This document shows, piece by piece, positions 16,505-27,501 of a stretch of 55,690 nt of DNA; positions within the stretch are counted from its first letter, which is position 1, and the number at the start of each line of letters is the position of its first letter. The DNA is from Akkermansiaceae bacterium. Lineage in GTDB: Bacteria > Verrucomicrobiota > Verrucomicrobiia > Verrucomicrobiales > Akkermansiaceae. Where the stretch lies: positions 1-55,690 of the forward strand of contig CAISTY010000148.1 in NCBI GenBank assembly GCA_903888515.1. The letters are read 5' to 3'. The notes beneath the pieces are model-generated. The model saw nothing but the letters and a program-made list of their open reading frames with translations, was not told the DNA's origin and made no database searches. Made by a program: the position numbers and the translations under genes.

Positions 16505-18455
16505 ACCACCCGCGCTGGGTCCGCTGCTCCAATCCATCCAATCCCCGGGCGATGTCAAAAAACTCGCCGACGAGGATTTGACGCAACTTGCTGCGGAAAT
16601 CCGCCATTCACTGATCACCTCGCTGGCCATCACGGGTGGTCACCTCGGCCCCAACCTCGGTGTCGTCGAGTTGACCATTGCTCTCCACCGCGTCTTCACC
16701 ACCCCGCAGGATAAGTTGCTCTTTGACGTGGCACACCAAGGATACGTCCACAAAATGCTCACTGGACGGGCACACCAAATCCATACGATCCGCACTTTCA
16801 AAGGCTTGAATGGCTTCCTCCTGCGTGCGGAGTCCGAGCACGACGCCTACGGCGCGGGCCACGCCGGTACCGCGCTCTCCGCCGCACTTGGCATGGCTGC
16901 CGCCCGTGACCTCGCCGGTCATGACAACCATGTCGTTGCCGTTGCCGGCGATGCGGCCTTCACCTGCGGGCCCACCCTTGAGGCCCTCAACAACATCGCC
17001 GAAACCACCCGCAAATTCATCGTCGTCCTCAACGACAACGAATGGTCGATCGACAAGAATGTCGGTGCCATCGCCCGCTATTTCAATGCCCTCCAGACCC
17101 ACCACACCTACGCCGCCGTGCGTGCCAAGGCTGCGGAGTTCGTCGAGAAAATCGCTGGCAAGGCCGTCCGCACGCTTGCCCACAAAGTCGAGGAAGGCGC
17201 GAAGAACCTGCTGTTTCCCAATGTTCTGTTCGAGAAATTCGGCCTCCGTTATTTCGGCCCTATCGATGGTCATGACCTGCGCTTGCTGGTGCGCACCTTC
17301 GAACACCTCAAGACCCTGCACGAACCCGTCGTCCTCCACATCATCACCGAAAAAGGCCGCGGCTACCAACCCGCCCTCGATGATCCCGGAAAATTCCACG
17401 GCCTCGGGACCTATCAGATAAACGACGGTTCCACGGACGTCAGCACCACTCCCACATGCTCGGACATCTTCGGCCGCGTGGTCACGGATCTCGCCAAGCA
17501 AGACCCGAAAATCGTGGCCATCACCGCCGCCATGCCCAGCGGCACCAAACTCGATGTTTTCAAAAACGAAGTACCGGACCGCTATTTCGATGTGGGCATT
17601 GCGGAGGAGCATGCCGCGCTGTTCGCCTGCGGACTCGCCACCGAAGGCTTCCGCCCGTTTCTCGCGATCTATTCGACGTTCATGCAACGCGCTTATGACA
17701 TGATCATCCATGACATGGCGCTGCAAGGCCTGCCGGTTAGACTTTGCATGGACCGCAGCGGGCTTTCCGGCGATGACGGTCCTACCCATCACGGGCTGTT
17801 CGATATCGGCTTCCTCCGCCATGTTCCGGGCATCATCCACATGCAACCCAAGGATGAGGATGAATTCGTGGACATGCTCCACACCATGGCCGCTTACGAC
17901 GCCGGGCCTTCCGCCATTCGTTATCCGCGAGGTGCCATCCGCGGCACCTCGCGCAAAGCCACGCCGCGCCTGCTGGAAATCGGCAAGGCTGAAGTCGTCG
18001 AGGATGGTTCGGATGTCGCCCTCATCGGCCTCGGCACGATGTTTGAAATGGCCGAACACACCAAAACCCTGTTGGCAGCCAAAGGCCTGTCAGTGGCGCT
18101 CATCAACCCGCGCTTCATCAAGCCGTTGGACACCGCTGTACTCGAAACATATGCCCGCAAATGCCGCGTGCTCTGTACCTTCGAGGACCATGTGCTGCTC
18201 AATGGCTTCGGTGCCGGCGTCATCGAATACCTCCATTCCTCCGGCATCCACACTCCTGTCGAACGCATCGGTTGGCCGGACGAATTCATCGAACACGGCC
18301 AACCCGAAACCCTCCGACAACTCCACGGCCTCACTCCCGATGCCGCCGCAGCCAGGATTCTAACTCATTTTCCCATGCCGTCCGCATCGCAGGATGCAGG
18401 CACCCTCGCTGATAGATCCACCAGTGGTGCCGCGTGCCGGGGTGTTGTTGGTTAA
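16479..18455 (+). CDS. dxs: 1-deoxy-D-xylulose-5-phosphate synthase
   Basis: The 658-residue thiamine-diphosphate enzyme makes DXP from pyruvate and glyceraldehyde 3-phosphate, the first step of the MEP isoprenoid pathway. Seen are GGHLGPNLGVVELTIALH, FDVAHQGYVHKMLTGR, the ThDP/Mg motif GDAAFTCG...LNDNEWSID, EKGRGYQPA, the glutamate of FDVGIAEEHAA, and the C-terminal domain (VLCTFEDHVLLNGFGAGV). The first helix is shorter than in E. coli Dxs, and GHAGTALSAALGMA replaces the usual GHSSTSISAALG. This fits a divergent but functional clade. The last about 25 residues (after ILTHF) look like unconserved read-out. Confidence 0.93.
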   Translation: MTMTSAFSEPPALGPLLQSIQSPGDVKKLADEDLTQLAAEIRHSLITSLAITGGHLGPNLGVVELTIALHRVFTTPQDKLLFDVAHQGYVHKMLTGRAHQIHTIRTFKGLNGFLLRAESEHDAYGAGHAGTALSAALGMAAARDLAGHDNHVVAVAGDAAFTCGPTLEALNNIAETTRKFIVVLNDNEWSIDKNVGAIARYFNALQTHHTYAAVRAKAAEFVEKIAGKAVRTLAHKVEEGAKNLLFPNVLFEKFGLRYFGPIDGHDLRLLVRTFEHLKTLHEPVVLHIITEKGRGYQPALDDPGKFHGLGTYQINDGSTDVSTTPTCSDIFGRVVTDLAKQDPKIVAITAAMPSGTKLDVFKNEVPDRYFDVGIAEEHAALFACGLATEGFRPFLAIYSTFMQRAYDMIIHDMALQGLPVRLCMDRSGLSGDDGPTHHGLFDIGFLRHVPGIIHMQPKDEDEFVDMLHTMAAYDAGPSAIRYPRGAIRGTSRKATPRLLEIGKAEVVEDGSDVALIGLGTMFEMAEHTKTLLAAKGLSVALINPRFIKPLDTAVLETYARKCRVLCTFEDHVLLNGFGAGVIEYLHSSGIHTPVERIGWPDEFIEHGQPETLRQLHGLTPDAAAARILTHFPMPSASQDAGTLADRSTSGAACRGVVG

Positions 18456-18508
18456 GCGCAAGGATTCCATCGGACCAACCTCCCGGGAAGATATCTTTCC
18501 AACATATC

Positions 18509-19942
18509 ATGAGCATGCCTTCCTCCCCGCCACAGCCGGTTGCCTTCGCCGGATCCACCGACCACTACAACCTCCGCTACATCTGGCTCATCTCGCTGGT
18601 GGCGGCGATGGGCGGTTTGCTGTTTGGTTACGACTGGGTCGTCATCGGCGGGGCCAAACCGTTCTTCGAACCGTTCTTCCGTCTGGACAATGAGGCGGCG
18701 CGTGGCTGGGCTAACAGTTGTGCGTTGCTCGGCTGCCTTGCCGGTGCCTTGTTCGTGGGCGCGCTCAGTGATCTCGCGGGCCGCAAACGACTGCTGATCG
18801 TGTCGGCGCTGCTTTTCGCCGTGTCTTCGGTGCTCACCGGTTGGACATCCACTTTCCAAGGGTTCGTCATATGGCGCATGTTAGGCGGCGTGGCCATCGG
18901 GATGGCTTCCGGCCTCTCACCCATGTACATCGCCGAGGTGGCACCCGCCCATTTGCGCGGACGCCTCGTCGCCATCAACCAACTCACCATCGTCATCGGC
19001 GTGCTGGCGGCGCAAGTGGTCAACTGGCTGATCGCCCGGCCGGTGCCCGACAATGCCACGGCGGACTTCATCCGTGAGTCATGGAACGCGCAATACGGCT
19101 GGCGCTGGATGTTCACCGCCGTCACCGTGCCATCATTGTTATTTCTTGTGGGTTCGCTGCTGATTCCGGAAAGCCCGCGCTGGTTGGTGAAAAACGGCCG
19201 GGCGGACCGCGCGCGTGACATCCTGACCCGCATCGGTGGTGCCGCTTATGGGGCCAAGGAAGTGCAGGACATTCAGGACACACTGGCAAACGGCGACATC
19301 GGACGTGTCCGTTTCACCGATCTGCTCACCCCCAGGATGCTCAAGATTCTCTGGGTCGGCGTGGTGCTGGCGGTGCTCCAACAGTGGAGCGGGATCAACG
19401 TCATCTTCAATTATGCCGAGGAAATATTCCGCGCGGCCGGCTACGGAGTGAGCTCGATCCTGTTCAACATCGTCATCACAGGGGTGGTGATGCTTTTGTT
19501 CACCTTGATTGCCATCCAGACCGTGGACCGCTTCGGGCGCCGCGCCCTGATGCTGATCGGCTGCGCGGGCATCGCCCTGTTCCACACTCTCATCGGTCTC
19601 TGTTACCTGCTGCACTTGAAGGGCCTGATCGTGGTCGTGCCGGTGATGGCGACCATCGCCTGTTACTCGTTCTCGCTGGCACCGGTGACCTGGGTGCTCA
19701 TCTCGGAAATATTTCCCAACAGAATCCGCGGCGCGGCGGTGGCGGTGAGCGTCTCGGCGCTCTGGATCGCCTGCTTCATTCTCACCTACACCTTTCCCCT
19801 GTTGAACCACGCGCTCGGCCCGGCGATGACCTTCTGGCTCTATGCCGCGATTTGCGCCGCCGGCTTCGTCTTCATCTTCATGCGCGTGCCGGAAACCAAA
19901 GGCAAGACACTCGAGGAGATCGAGCGCGAACTGGTCGATTAG
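18509..19942 (+). CDS. MFS sugar porter (sugar:H+ symporter)
   Basis: The protein has 477 residues from ATG 18509 and 12 predicted helices. Sugar-porter signatures are GGLLFGYDWVVIGG in helix 1, the D-x-x-G-R-K loop after helix 2 (SDLAGRKR), PESPRWLVKNGR at the end of helix 6, QQWSGINVIFNYAEEIF in helix 7, PVTWVLISEIFPNRIRG and the C-terminal VPETKGKTLEEIE. Substrate is likely a hexose or pentose. An earlier in-frame ATG at 18434 overlaps dxs and adds an unlikely hydrophilic lead. A secreted esterase gene follows 52 bases downstream. Confidence 0.9.
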   Translation: MSMPSSPPQPVAFAGSTDHYNLRYIWLISLVAAMGGLLFGYDWVVIGGAKPFFEPFFRLDNEAARGWANSCALLGCLAGALFVGALSDLAGRKRLLIVSALLFAVSSVLTGWTSTFQGFVIWRMLGGVAIGMASGLSPMYIAEVAPAHLRGRLVAINQLTIVIGVLAAQVVNWLIARPVPDNATADFIRESWNAQYGWRWMFTAVTVPSLLFLVGSLLIPESPRWLVKNGRADRARDILTRIGGAAYGAKEVQDIQDTLANGDIGRVRFTDLLTPRMLKILWVGVVLAVLQQWSGINVIFNYAEEIFRAAGYGVSSILFNIVITGVVMLLFTLIAIQTVDRFGRRALMLIGCAGIALFHTLIGLCYLLHLKGLIVVVPVMATIACYSFSLAPVTWVLISEIFPNRIRGAAVAVSVSALWIACFILTYTFPLLNHALGPAMTFWLYAAICAAGFVFIFMRVPETKGKTLEEIERELVD

Positions 19943-19994
19943 CACATTGAAATCCATCCCACATGAACGTCTAACAAGCAAAAACCATCCGACC

Positions 19995-21272
19995 ATGAAC
20001 CACTACAAACATCCAGTGCCGGCACTTCTTCTGGCAATGTCCATGTCGCTTTTTGCCGCAGCCAGTGATTGGGATTCCGCCACCAGTCCGGTCCTCAAAA
20101 GCGAACAGCCAGCAGACCTGCTGATCCACGGCAGACCGTTTGAGGTCTATCAACACGGAGTGAAAAAGGATTGGGGATACAAGGAGCCCCAACAGGATAC
20201 CTTCATCGTGGTCCATCCCAAAAACGAACGCAAAAACGCCCCGCTATACGTCGTGCTGCATTCCGCAGGACATGATGTGATATCCTGTTTGCAATGCACG
20301 CGCAACGTCGGCAATCATGACATCTATCGCGCGCCCGATGATTTCTATGCACTGTATCTCGACTGCCGCGCCAACAAAGGCGATTGGTGGTGGGGCGGCA
20401 TGCACTTGGGTGACGCGAAACTCACAAATATGAATTCCGGCGCGGATCCCATGCCGGTGGAAAAACGGGTGCTGGATTCGATTCAATGGGTGATCACGAA
20501 ATACGCGATCGACACCAACCGCGTCTATCTTTGCGGCAACTCCATGGGCGCAAGCGGCACGCTCGGCATCGGCATGCGCCACGGTGAGCTGTTTGCCGCC
20601 ATCAAAGCCAATGTGCCCGCCGGCATCGAACATGTCGCCAATCGCATGTATCTCCCTCCTCTAACAGTCCCGCCAAATATCAGGCTGCCCGATCCTCCGG
20701 TGGCAATCGACTATTCCGCGCCGAATGACAAATGGTCCGCCGGTCATGATCGCTTTGTGCAAGCCATGCATGTGCGGAAATATGCGCTCTATTTTTATTG
20801 GGGGCCGTTTGGCCACGCCAACAACCATGCGAGAATTGAAAAGGTCAACGATTTGATCAATTCGTTCGACTGGCTGAATGTCAAAAAGAACGAGGCATAC
20901 CCGGTTTTTTCCAATGCTTCCTGCAACCAGAAAATCCCGTGGCCCGATGATTTGAACAACAAAACAGCGGGACAGATCAACGCGTTTTTCAGATGGAAGA
21001 ATCTCAGTGATACCCAAGGTGATCTGCAAATGTCCCTCTTCCTGGTGTCCCCGACAGAGTTGAAAACCACTTTTGAAATACCCGGGGAAGCGAGTGCCGA
21101 CGTGTCCCTGCGCAGAATCCAGAACATGCACGTCAAATCCGGCCAAAAATTTCATTGGATCTTTGGCACTGCAAAAGGCGACGGCACCGCCGATGCCGAC
21201 GGACTCATGACGATTCCCGCCCTGAAGATCACTGCCAAGCCGACCACCTTGAGGGTCGGCTTGGCGCAGTGA
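19995..21272 (+). CDS. secreted alpha/beta-hydrolase (esterase/peptidase-like)
   Basis: From ATG 19995 the product (425 aa) has a signal peptide (HPVPALLLAMSMSLFAAAS). An alpha/beta-hydrolase core follows, with strand APLYVVLHSAGHD, a nucleophile elbow GNSMGASG (Ser in G-x-S-x-G-like context), a probable acid near PNDKWSAGHD and a His in FGHANNHAR. The C-terminal about 110 residues form an additional beta-rich domain. It could act on esterified plant or algal polysaccharide outside the cell, consistent with the sugar porter upstream, but the substrate is a guess. Confidence 0.65.
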   Translation: MNHYKHPVPALLLAMSMSLFAAASDWDSATSPVLKSEQPADLLIHGRPFEVYQHGVKKDWGYKEPQQDTFIVVHPKNERKNAPLYVVLHSAGHDVISCLQCTRNVGNHDIYRAPDDFYALYLDCRANKGDWWWGGMHLGDAKLTNMNSGADPMPVEKRVLDSIQWVITKYAIDTNRVYLCGNSMGASGTLGIGMRHGELFAAIKANVPAGIEHVANRMYLPPLTVPPNIRLPDPPVAIDYSAPNDKWSAGHDRFVQAMHVRKYALYFYWGPFGHANNHARIEKVNDLINSFDWLNVKKNEAYPVFSNASCNQKIPWPDDLNNKTAGQINAFFRWKNLSDTQGDLQMSLFLVSPTELKTTFEIPGEASADVSLRRIQNMHVKSGQKFHWIFGTAKGDGTADADGLMTIPALKITAKPTTLRVGLAQ

Positions 21273-21442
21273 GTGTTTGTTAGAAAGGCGTATGCTGAGC
21301 AGTCGCTGAGTTGGAATACATTCAGTTAGCCGCAAAGAGGCACAGAAACCACAAAAAATGAATACCATCAGGCTTATTGCGTATCTTGCGCATTTTTGCG
21401 GCAAAAAAATACTGTAGGGAAAACCAAGGACTCATCCGTATA

Positions 21443-22048
21443 TCAGGCGGCGGGCTCGTCCGGGGCGGTGATCACCTTGGTCTTGCCCCATTCGTCACCC
21501 AGCCGGCGGCCGCGCTCGGGCTTGTCCTCACGGATGAGAAGGACGATCAGTTCCACCACGGCAAAAAACGGAATGGCCAGAACCCCATTGCGGATGAGTG
21601 CCGGTTCCCAATTGTTCACCAGCGATTTGCCGTCCACGGTCACCACCTTGAGTTTCATGACCTTTTTGCCGATACTCTGGCCACCCAGAAACGCGAGAGA
21701 ATCACGCGTCACAAGATAAGCCAACCCTACGAGCCAGGCGATACGCGACGCGAAACCCGGTAAAAAAAACGACACGGAGATCTGCAGGCCGATCATCACC
21801 ACCACGTCTATCAGCACGGCGAGGACGCGGGCGTTGAAGGGCGCGAGGCCGCCGGCCAGGGGCTCGCCGTCCGCCGTATTTTCCGCATTGAGGATTCTCA
21901 CTTTCACGGCGGCCTCGCCGGGTGTTGCCAATCCAGGGTCCGACGGTTTGACGGGCTCTCTTCCATCCTCTGATGAAGGAATCGGCGTCTGCGGCAAATG
22001 CGGAGTTGGAATGACGGGTTGCGCTGGTGGGATAGGTTCTTCTGCCAT
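21443..22048 (-). CDS. RDD-family membrane protein
   Basis: The 201-residue protein from ATG 22048 starts with a proline-rich soluble segment (MAEEPIPPAQPVIPTPHLPQ). It then carries the RDD domain: FNARVLAVLIDVVVMIG in helix 1, a second helix, the conserved GQSIGKKVMKLKVVTVDG loop and a last helix pair. The Arg-Asp signature is seen as R..A..ID. RDD proteins are small multi-span membrane proteins of largely unknown or ion-transport function. A longer frame opens at 22147 but lacks support. The gene is convergent with the esterase gene, and the 170-base gap between them shows no gene. Confidence 0.8.
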   Translation of the reverse strand: MAEEPIPPAQPVIPTPHLPQTPIPSSEDGREPVKPSDPGLATPGEAAVKVRILNAENTADGEPLAGGLAPFNARVLAVLIDVVVMIGLQISVSFFLPGFASRIAWLVGLAYLVTRDSLAFLGGQSIGKKVMKLKVVTVDGKSLVNNWEPALIRNGVLAIPFFAVVELIVLLIREDKPERGRRLGDEWGKTKVITAPDEPAA

Positions 22049-22196
22049 GATGGAAAACACAATACCCCAGCCAGTGGCCATGTCCAGCAGGATCTGTAGC
22101 GGTGGATCCAGCGAGGAAACTTTCAAAACACTATCAGGAATATCCAATCACATACAATCTGCTTGACGGACAAAGCCAGTGGCATGGGATTGTCCC

Positions 22197-22868
22197 ATGC
22201 GCATCGATATTGTGACCTTGTTTCCCGAGGTGGCCTTGGCACCGCTGAGTGACTCGATCATTCAGCGCGCGAGGGCGGCGGGGATTGTCGAGGTGACCGG
22301 ACATCAATTGCGCGATTGGTCGGAGGACAAGCACCGACGGGTGGATGATGCGCCGTGCGGCGGTGGACAGGGGATGGTGCTCAAACCCGAACCGCTGTTT
22401 GCCGCCGTCGAGGCGCTGCGCGGACCGCAGACGCAGGTGATCCTGATGACACCGCAGGGCAAACCCTTCAAACAGTCCATCGCCCGCGAATTGGCCGCCG
22501 CTGATCATTTATTGATCCTCTGCGGCCACTACGAAGGCGTGGACCACCGGGTCATCGAAACCTTGGTGGATCAGGAAATTTCCATCGGCGACTACATTCT
22601 CACCAACGGTGCGTTGGCCGCCGCAGTGCTCTGCGATGCCGTGATCCGCCTGCTGCCCGGCGCACTCGGCGACGATCGCTCGCCCGTGGACGAGTCGTTT
22701 TCCGATGGCAAACACCTGGAAGCCCCGGCCTACACATGGCCGCTCGAGTTCCGCGGACTCCGCGTGCCCGAGGTGCTGGTTTCCGGCCACCACGCGAAAA
22801 TCAAGGCCTGGAAGGAAGCAAATGCCCTCGTCCGCACCCGCCAAAACCGGGCGGATTTGTTGCTTTGA
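22197..22868 (+). CDS. trmD: tRNA (guanine37-N1)-methyltransferase
   Basis: The 223-residue SPOUT-knot enzyme methylates G37 of tRNAs that read CNN codons. Motifs are MRIDIVTLFPE at the start, HRRVDDAPCGGGQGMVLKPE, the AdoMet-binding knot LCGHYEGVDHRV, EISIGDYILTNGALAA and the C-terminal YTWPLEFRGLRVPEVLVSGHH. Length is slightly shorter than E. coli TrmD. It is not accompanied by rpsP, rimM or rplS, which usually flank it in proteobacteria. ATG 22197 is preferred over the upstream GTG because homology begins there. Confidence 0.95.
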   Translation: MRIDIVTLFPEVALAPLSDSIIQRARAAGIVEVTGHQLRDWSEDKHRRVDDAPCGGGQGMVLKPEPLFAAVEALRGPQTQVILMTPQGKPFKQSIARELAAADHLLILCGHYEGVDHRVIETLVDQEISIGDYILTNGALAAAVLCDAVIRLLPGALGDDRSPVDESFSDGKHLEAPAYTWPLEFRGLRVPEVLVSGHHAKIKAWKEANALVRTRQNRADLLL

Positions 22869-22968
22869 GGGCATGTGTGGCTGCACCGCAATTCCAGACA
22901 GGTGGAGAATTTCCAGCGCTGCGGAAATATGCGTGCCTCCCGGAGGAAATCATGGCATTCATTCCCAT

Positions 22969-23463
22969 GTGAACACTTCAGCACAACAACACCAGAACGG
23001 TGTGGAAGACGATCCGCCCCATGTGGAACCCGCCACGATCGAGGATTTGCCTGCCTTGACCGAATTGGTGATGAATCTCCTGTCAGCCTCCGATGATTTC
23101 ACGCCCGACGCGGTTCTGCAGGAGCGGGGCCTCCGACTCATCCTCGAACAACCCAACCGCGGACGGATCTTCGTGGTCCGCAACAAGGACAGGATTTTCG
23201 GCATGGTGAATCTGTTATTCACCATTTCCACCGCTCGCGGCGGTTTTGTCATCCTGCTGGAGGACGTCGTCATCCACCCGGACCACCGCGGCCAGGGCTA
23301 TGGCGCAATGTTGGTCAATTACGTCGTGGACTTCGCTAAACAGAAAAATTTCAAACGCATCACACTGTTGACCGACCGCATGAGCGCGGAGTCCCAGGAG
23401 TTTTTCAAGCAGCAGGGCTTCGAACATTCGCACATGATCCCGATGCGCCGCATCATCGATTGA
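22969..23463 (+). CDS. GNAT-family N-acetyltransferase
   Basis: A single GNAT domain. It contains EPATIEDLPALTELVMNLL, the central strand GMVNLLFTISTARGGFVILL, the acetyl-CoA loop VVIHPDHRGQGYGAMLVNYV and the C-terminal FKQQGFEHSHMIPM. The acceptor is unknown. The start is uncertain. GTG 22969 is just upstream of the domain, but the frame is open back to an ATG at 22873, 5 bases after trmD. A Shine-Dalgarno-like GGAGG at 22942-22946 instead serves a six-codon frame whose stop overlaps the GTG. The stop lies 15 bases before clpB. Confidence 0.8.
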   Translation: MNTSAQQHQNGVEDDPPHVEPATIEDLPALTELVMNLLSASDDFTPDAVLQERGLRLILEQPNRGRIFVVRNKDRIFGMVNLLFTISTARGGFVILLEDVVIHPDHRGQGYGAMLVNYVVDFAKQKNFKRITLLTDRMSAESQEFFKQQGFEHSHMIPMRRIID

Positions 23464-23478
23464 TCCAACATCACCGCC

Positions 23479-26055
<2,577 letters not shown>

Positions 26056-26128
26056 CGTGCCCGCATCGTCCTTCAGCCCGGGAGCCGGGATGGAAATCTT
26101 CCCGTGCCCTGAATTTATTTCCTTGTTT

Positions 26129-26143
26129 CTTGATAAATTCAAG
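26129..26143. promoter_or_regulatory. possible operator of the vapBC-like operon
   Basis: A perfect 5-bp inverted repeat, CTTGA and TCAAG, separated by TAAAT, lies 22 bases before the antitoxin start, in an AT-rich patch that stands out from the G+C-rich surroundings. AbrB-fold antitoxins commonly bind such palindromes in their own promoters, so autoregulation is plausible. The site assignment is inference. Confidence 0.35.
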
Positions 26144-26164
26144 GTGCCGTATCATATTCCTTTC

Positions 26165-26431
26165 ATGAGTCACACTTCCACGCTCACTTCCAAGAACCAA
26201 ACCACCATCCCCAAGGCCATTGTCGATGCGTTGAAAATCAAGCCAAGCGCCACGTTGTGTTACGATCTTGAACCGGACGGAAGCGTTCGGTTGACCGCGA
26301 AGACCGCCAGTTTCTCGGAAATGGCGGGAAAATTTCTTCGCCCATTGCCCGGCAAAACCGCGACCGTGATGGAAATGAAAGCGGCCGTGAAAGCCGCCGC
26401 GGCGCAACGTTTCAAGAAACAGAAACCATGA
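26165..26431 (+). CDS. AbrB/MazE-fold antitoxin (VapB-like)
   Basis: The 88-residue protein from ATG 26165 begins MSHTSTLTSKNQTTIPKAIV, the swapped-hairpin DNA-binding signature (S-K-x-Q-x-T-I-P-K). The rest of the barrel follows (CYDLEPDGSVRL), then a C-terminal tail with KAAVKAAAAQRFKKQKP that would wrap the toxin. It overlaps the PIN toxin gene by 4 bases (ATGA), so the two are translationally coupled. Family knowledge says such antitoxins neutralise the toxin and repress the operon. Confidence 0.88.
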   Translation: MSHTSTLTSKNQTTIPKAIVDALKIKPSATLCYDLEPDGSVRLTAKTASFSEMAGKFLRPLPGKTATVMEMKAAVKAAAAQRFKKQKP

Positions 26432-26841
26432 TCGGCCTCGATACCAATATCCTGATCCGCTATCTAACAGAAGACGATACCCGCCAGTTCCGGGCCGTGA
26501 TGCACCTGCTCGTCAAGGACGGCGCGACTTTCTTTCTGCCGGATCTTGTGCTGGTAGAAGCCGATTGGGTGCTCACCAGTCTTTATGATTGGACCCCGGC
26601 GGAGGTCGCCGCGGCATACACGCTGCTCCTCCAGATTGAGAATCTGGTGTTTGAGGACGAGTCCCGCTTGCGCCGGGCGCTGCGGGCGGTCAACGCGGGT
26701 GCGGACCTTTCGGATGAACTCATTCTGGCACAGTGCCGCACCGCCGGATGTTTCGCCTTCTCGACTTTTGACAAGGCGGTCATGAAAAATCATCCGGATT
26801 TCGCCCGCCTTCCCGAACACATTCCGCCCACCTCAAAATGA
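26428..26841 (+). CDS. PIN-domain RNase toxin (VapC-like)
   Basis: The 137-residue PIN domain has acidic metal-binding residues in place: Asp5 (MIGLDTNILIRYL), Glu44 (LVEADWVL), Asp93/Asp96 (GADLSDELI) and Asp115 (FSTFDKAV). VapC toxins are Mg-dependent RNases that cut tRNA or rRNA when released from the antitoxin. The stop overlaps the next gene by 4 bases (ATGA), which ties a nucleotidyltransferase-like gene to the pair. Confidence 0.9.
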   Translation: MIGLDTNILIRYLTEDDTRQFRAVMHLLVKDGATFFLPDLVLVEADWVLTSLYDWTPAEVAAAYTLLLQIENLVFEDESRLRRALRAVNAGADLSDELILAQCRTAGCFAFSTFDKAVMKNHPDFARLPEHIPPTSK

Positions 26842-27500
26842 CCCCCGTCCCTCCCGCAAGCCCGCCACCCGCCCGCCGCGACGATCTCGCATCGGTCATC
26901 CGCGATGCCAGTCTGCCGTATCTCGCGCCGGACATGAGTGACGCAAACCTGCTAGAGACCACGCGCCGTTTCATCCGCACCCTCGAATCCGCAAACATCC
27001 CGCATGTTCTGGTGGGCGGACTCGCGGTGCTTCAATACGTCGATGGCCGCAACACCCGGGACATTGACCTCATCATCGCGGCCGAGGATCTCGAGCGACT
27101 TCCGGGTTTTCTGCTAGAGGAGAAAAACGATTGGTTCGCCACCGGAATTTGCGGCCCGTTGCGCGTGGACCTGCTGTTCACCGCCAATCCGCTGTTTGCC
27201 CATGTCAGGGAACACCACAGCGAGGAGCGGTCGTTCCTCAATGCGCGCCTGCGCTGTGCAACCCCGCAAGGCATTATCCTGCTGAAACTCTTCGCCCTGC
27301 CATCGCTCTATCGGCAGGGCAATATCGACCGCGCCGCCCTCTACGAGACCGATATCCTGCAACTCCTCCATCACCATCCGTTAGAAAGCGGAACGCTCCT
27401 CAACACCCTCGCGCCGCACATGATCACCTCCGACATCAACGCCCTGCGCAATGTCCTCACGGACATCGATGCACGCCTCAAGCATGCGCACCGGTTCTAA
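26838..27500 (+). CDS. nucleotidyltransferase-fold protein (AbiEii/MNT-like)
   Basis: The 220-residue protein contains HVLVGGLAVLQYVDGRNTRD, with the GG motif (residues 60-61), and then DIDLII with Asp75 and Asp77 as the metal-binding D-x-D. This is the core of the pol-beta-like nucleotidyltransferase superfamily found in AbiEii toxins and MNT antitoxins. The rest is helical (IILLKLFALPSLYRQGNIDR). The 4-base overlap with the toxin gene indicates a three-cistron operon. It might modify a tRNA or the toxin itself, but I cannot tell which. An internal ATG at 26934 would start closer to the conserved core. Confidence 0.75.
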   Translation: MTPVPPASPPPARRDDLASVIRDASLPYLAPDMSDANLLETTRRFIRTLESANIPHVLVGGLAVLQYVDGRNTRDIDLIIAAEDLERLPGFLLEEKNDWFATGICGPLRVDLLFTANPLFAHVREHHSEERSFLNARLRCATPQGIILLKLFALPSLYRQGNIDRAALYETDILQLLHHHPLESGTLLNTLAPHMITSDINALRNVLTDIDARLKHAHRF

Positions 27501-27501
27501 C

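Noticed and set aside
16608..18059. Long minus-strand frame (483 codons) opposite dxs
   Set aside because: It is the complement of a clearly functional dxs. The translation is Gly/Asp/Glu-rich without domains, a common shadow in G+C-rich genes.
21329..21402. GCCGCAAA / TTTGCGGC inverted pair near an A-run as a terminator
   Set aside because: The arms are 58 bases apart and the A-run is on the wrong side for either convergent gene, so a rho-independent terminator is not supported.
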